This document shows, piece after piece, positions 47,746 to 49,188 of a stretch of 49,188 nt of DNA. The position numbers and the translations under genes were made by a program. The notes under the pieces were generated by a model, which saw only the letters and a program-made list of their open reading frames with translations, did not search any database and was not told where the DNA came from. The DNA lies in NCBI GenBank assembly GCA_009731375.1, contig BJOX01000006.1, positions 621,475-670,662 of the forward strand. The letters are read 5' to 3'. Source of the DNA: Paulinella micropora (lineage: Eukaryota; Cercozoa; Imbricatea; Euglyphida). The stretch's first letter is position 1. Every line of letters starts with the position of its first letter.

Positions 47746-48078
47746 ACGAACAGTGACTTTTAGGAAGGATAAGAAGTTGCTAGACGGTAAATAGGAAATT
47801 ACTGAGAGAAGAAGACAAATGAATTGATATGGCCGGAAAACTGACTCAGGAAAACCGGAGGCTTTCCATACTATTAGTGCCAAAGGGCCTGCTAATAGTA
47901 CCTGACTGATCGATTTAGAAAACATCCTCTGCAATCAGTATTGTTAGTAAATTATCAGCATTTTTTACGCAACTTCACATCTTTTTATAAATATTTAAAG
48001 AAAACATTCTTGCTCTGCGAGTGGCCGCCCCACTTTAATAAATTCAAAGTGACTCGGATACGGGGGCCTAAAGCATGA

Positions 48079-48652
48079 GAAAAGCCTGGCCGAGCAGAAA
48101 CGGTCGAAGCTCCCGAGCTGTTGACCGTGCGTGATGCGCACGGGAGCGTGGTATTAATAACACTTGCGCGTCTTATCTGCGATAAGGGAGAAGTTGACAG
48201 GCTCGTCACGGTGCAGGAGGCATTTCCCAACCAAGAGCTTTGGCACGACAAGTTTGAGTGCCCACAGTGCCAAGTGCGGTTGGCTCTGGTGAGCCAATCT
48301 GCCGAAAGGCAGATGGGCACAACCTACTTTACACACTTAGAAAAAGATTTCCAAGCTCATGACTGGAAGGGGCTCGCCAACCTATACGCAAAGGCCTTCA
48401 TCCAGGCCAAGCTGTCCAAGCTGTCTTTTTCGTGGGCTGAGTGCCGTCAAGCTGTCCAAGCTGTCTTTTTCGTGGGCTGAGTGCCGTCATCTGGGCTGCG
48501 CTCAAAAGCAGCCAACTGAGCTTCGAAAATTACAGCGCAGTGCTGGAGAAAGCGTTGGGCGCGCTAGCTCGTGTGCGCTTCGGACTGAATGCTCACGACC
48601 GGATATAATGCAAGCTAACATGCAAGCTAAGTCTAAAGGTTTTGAAAATTGA
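48079..48652 (+). pseudogene. Hypothetical protein fragment with CPQC motif, frame broken by a 40-bp duplication
   Basis: The frame opens after TGA at 48076 without an ATG and reads TVRDAHGSVVLITLARLICD, then FECPQCQVRLALVSQ and GTTYFTHLEKD. The C-x-x-C followed by a Y-F-x-H pattern recalls the zinc-ribbon start of CoiA-like proteins, but this is a weak resemblance. A 40-bp unit (AAGCTGTCCAAGCTGTCTTT type) is repeated at 48409-48488 and shifts the frame, ending at TGA 48480. Past it, one frame continues to TGA 48652. Another, probably more protein-like, frame reads LSAVIWAALKSSQLSFENYS. It could be the last exon of a gene or a decayed copy. Confidence 0.4.
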
Positions 48653-48942
48653 TGGGAGTAGCATGAAAATGAAAGATTTTAATGTATTTTAACTATTTTA
48701 AACAAAAAAGTTTTAAAAAAAATTTGAATTTCTAGCCGTTACAACTGTTTTTCGACCGTTAGCTATGTTTTGGCTAAATTGTGGTTTTGGCTTGCCTGAG
48801 CTTGGTTTTTCTTAGTTTTTATGTTGTTTTACATCAAAACCAACGTAATTATATTTAATTTATTAAATTCTAATGATATTACTTCAAATTCAAATTCAAA
48901 TTCAAATGTGACTAGAAATTTTCAAGTTTGTTACTGGTGGCA

Positions 48943-49188
48943 GCCATTCACTTATAGTCGTTATACATACTCACCGACTACTTGAACTATGCAAGGAACT
49001 ATATTAATAAGAGTTTGTTTAGCATATTTACAATGTTTTTGAAGCATAAAACCGGTGCGGAAGCTTAGACTTCAAGTTGAGTGACTGTGTTTTACACTAG
49101 TCACTGTGACACTCAGCATACTTGCCACTCACTTGTAATCGTTATACATACTCACTGCCTACTTGAAGTATGCATGAAATTATATTAA
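48943..49188. repeat. ~60-bp direct repeat in AT-rich DNA
   Basis: 48943-49007 and 49134-49188 share CGTTATACATACTCAC, CTACTTGAA and ATATTAA. The DNA from 48653 is AT-rich with (TTCAAA)n near 48885 and no gene. Confidence 0.8.

Noticed and set aside
48121-48336. Minus-strand frames overlapping 48.0-48.3 kb
   Set aside because: Shadow frames; the plus strand has the more protein-like composition and the CPQC motif.

Overview
This is nuclear DNA of a eukaryote, most likely a microbial alga or other protist. It holds a long spliceosomal gene, a LINE reverse transcriptase, tRNA-derived SINEs and very high microsatellite density. RAP-domain proteins are expanded in apicomplexans, chromerids and green algae, so a chromerid-like alveolate is a reasonable but unproven guess. 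Several N gaps interrupt the window, many at poly-G or poly-C runs.

Layout: 1-5725 is almost pure simple repeat, with two hairpins near 3.0 kb and a degenerate telomere-like (CCCTAA)n island at 3.3-4.2 kb. A 5'-truncated non-LTR retrotransposon with an intact reverse transcriptase core lies at 6578-8590, followed by AT-rich DNA and a tRNA-derived SINE (9001-9368). From about 9870 to 44509 on the plus strand I reconstruct a single gene of about 40 small exons. Exon phases agree across every junction of the chosen chain, and the model sums to 3093 coding bases (1030 residues plus stop). The product is a leucine-rich alpha-helical repeat protein ending in a RAP domain, a family that usually acts on organellar RNA. 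Introns, about 91% of the locus, are tetra-, penta- and trinucleotide repeats. After 44.5 kb come SINE-like pieces, a ~180-bp satellite, a ~145-bp repeat, and a broken gene fragment at 48.1-48.65 kb.

The unusual feature is what the introns contain. Around many exons there are arrays of partial exon copies embedded in the microsatellite. Copies of the 5' part of the exon, with its acceptor AG, lie upstream of the complete exon. Copies of the 3' part, often with a donor-like GT, lie downstream. One 24-nt microexon (QFSTNELL type) is present nine times, seven of them with an AG acceptor and a GT donor. Several exons sit between complementary repeats (for example ACAT upstream and ATGT downstream), so the pre-mRNA could fold with the exon in a loop. 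Retroposons in the same introns end in (TATC)n or (TTA)n tails, which suggests one source of the microsatellites.

All exon calls come from reading frames, splice dinucleotides and phase only, without transcript data or database searches. The 3' half of the gene (exons 8-33 and 35-40) is much safer than exons 1-7 and 34.
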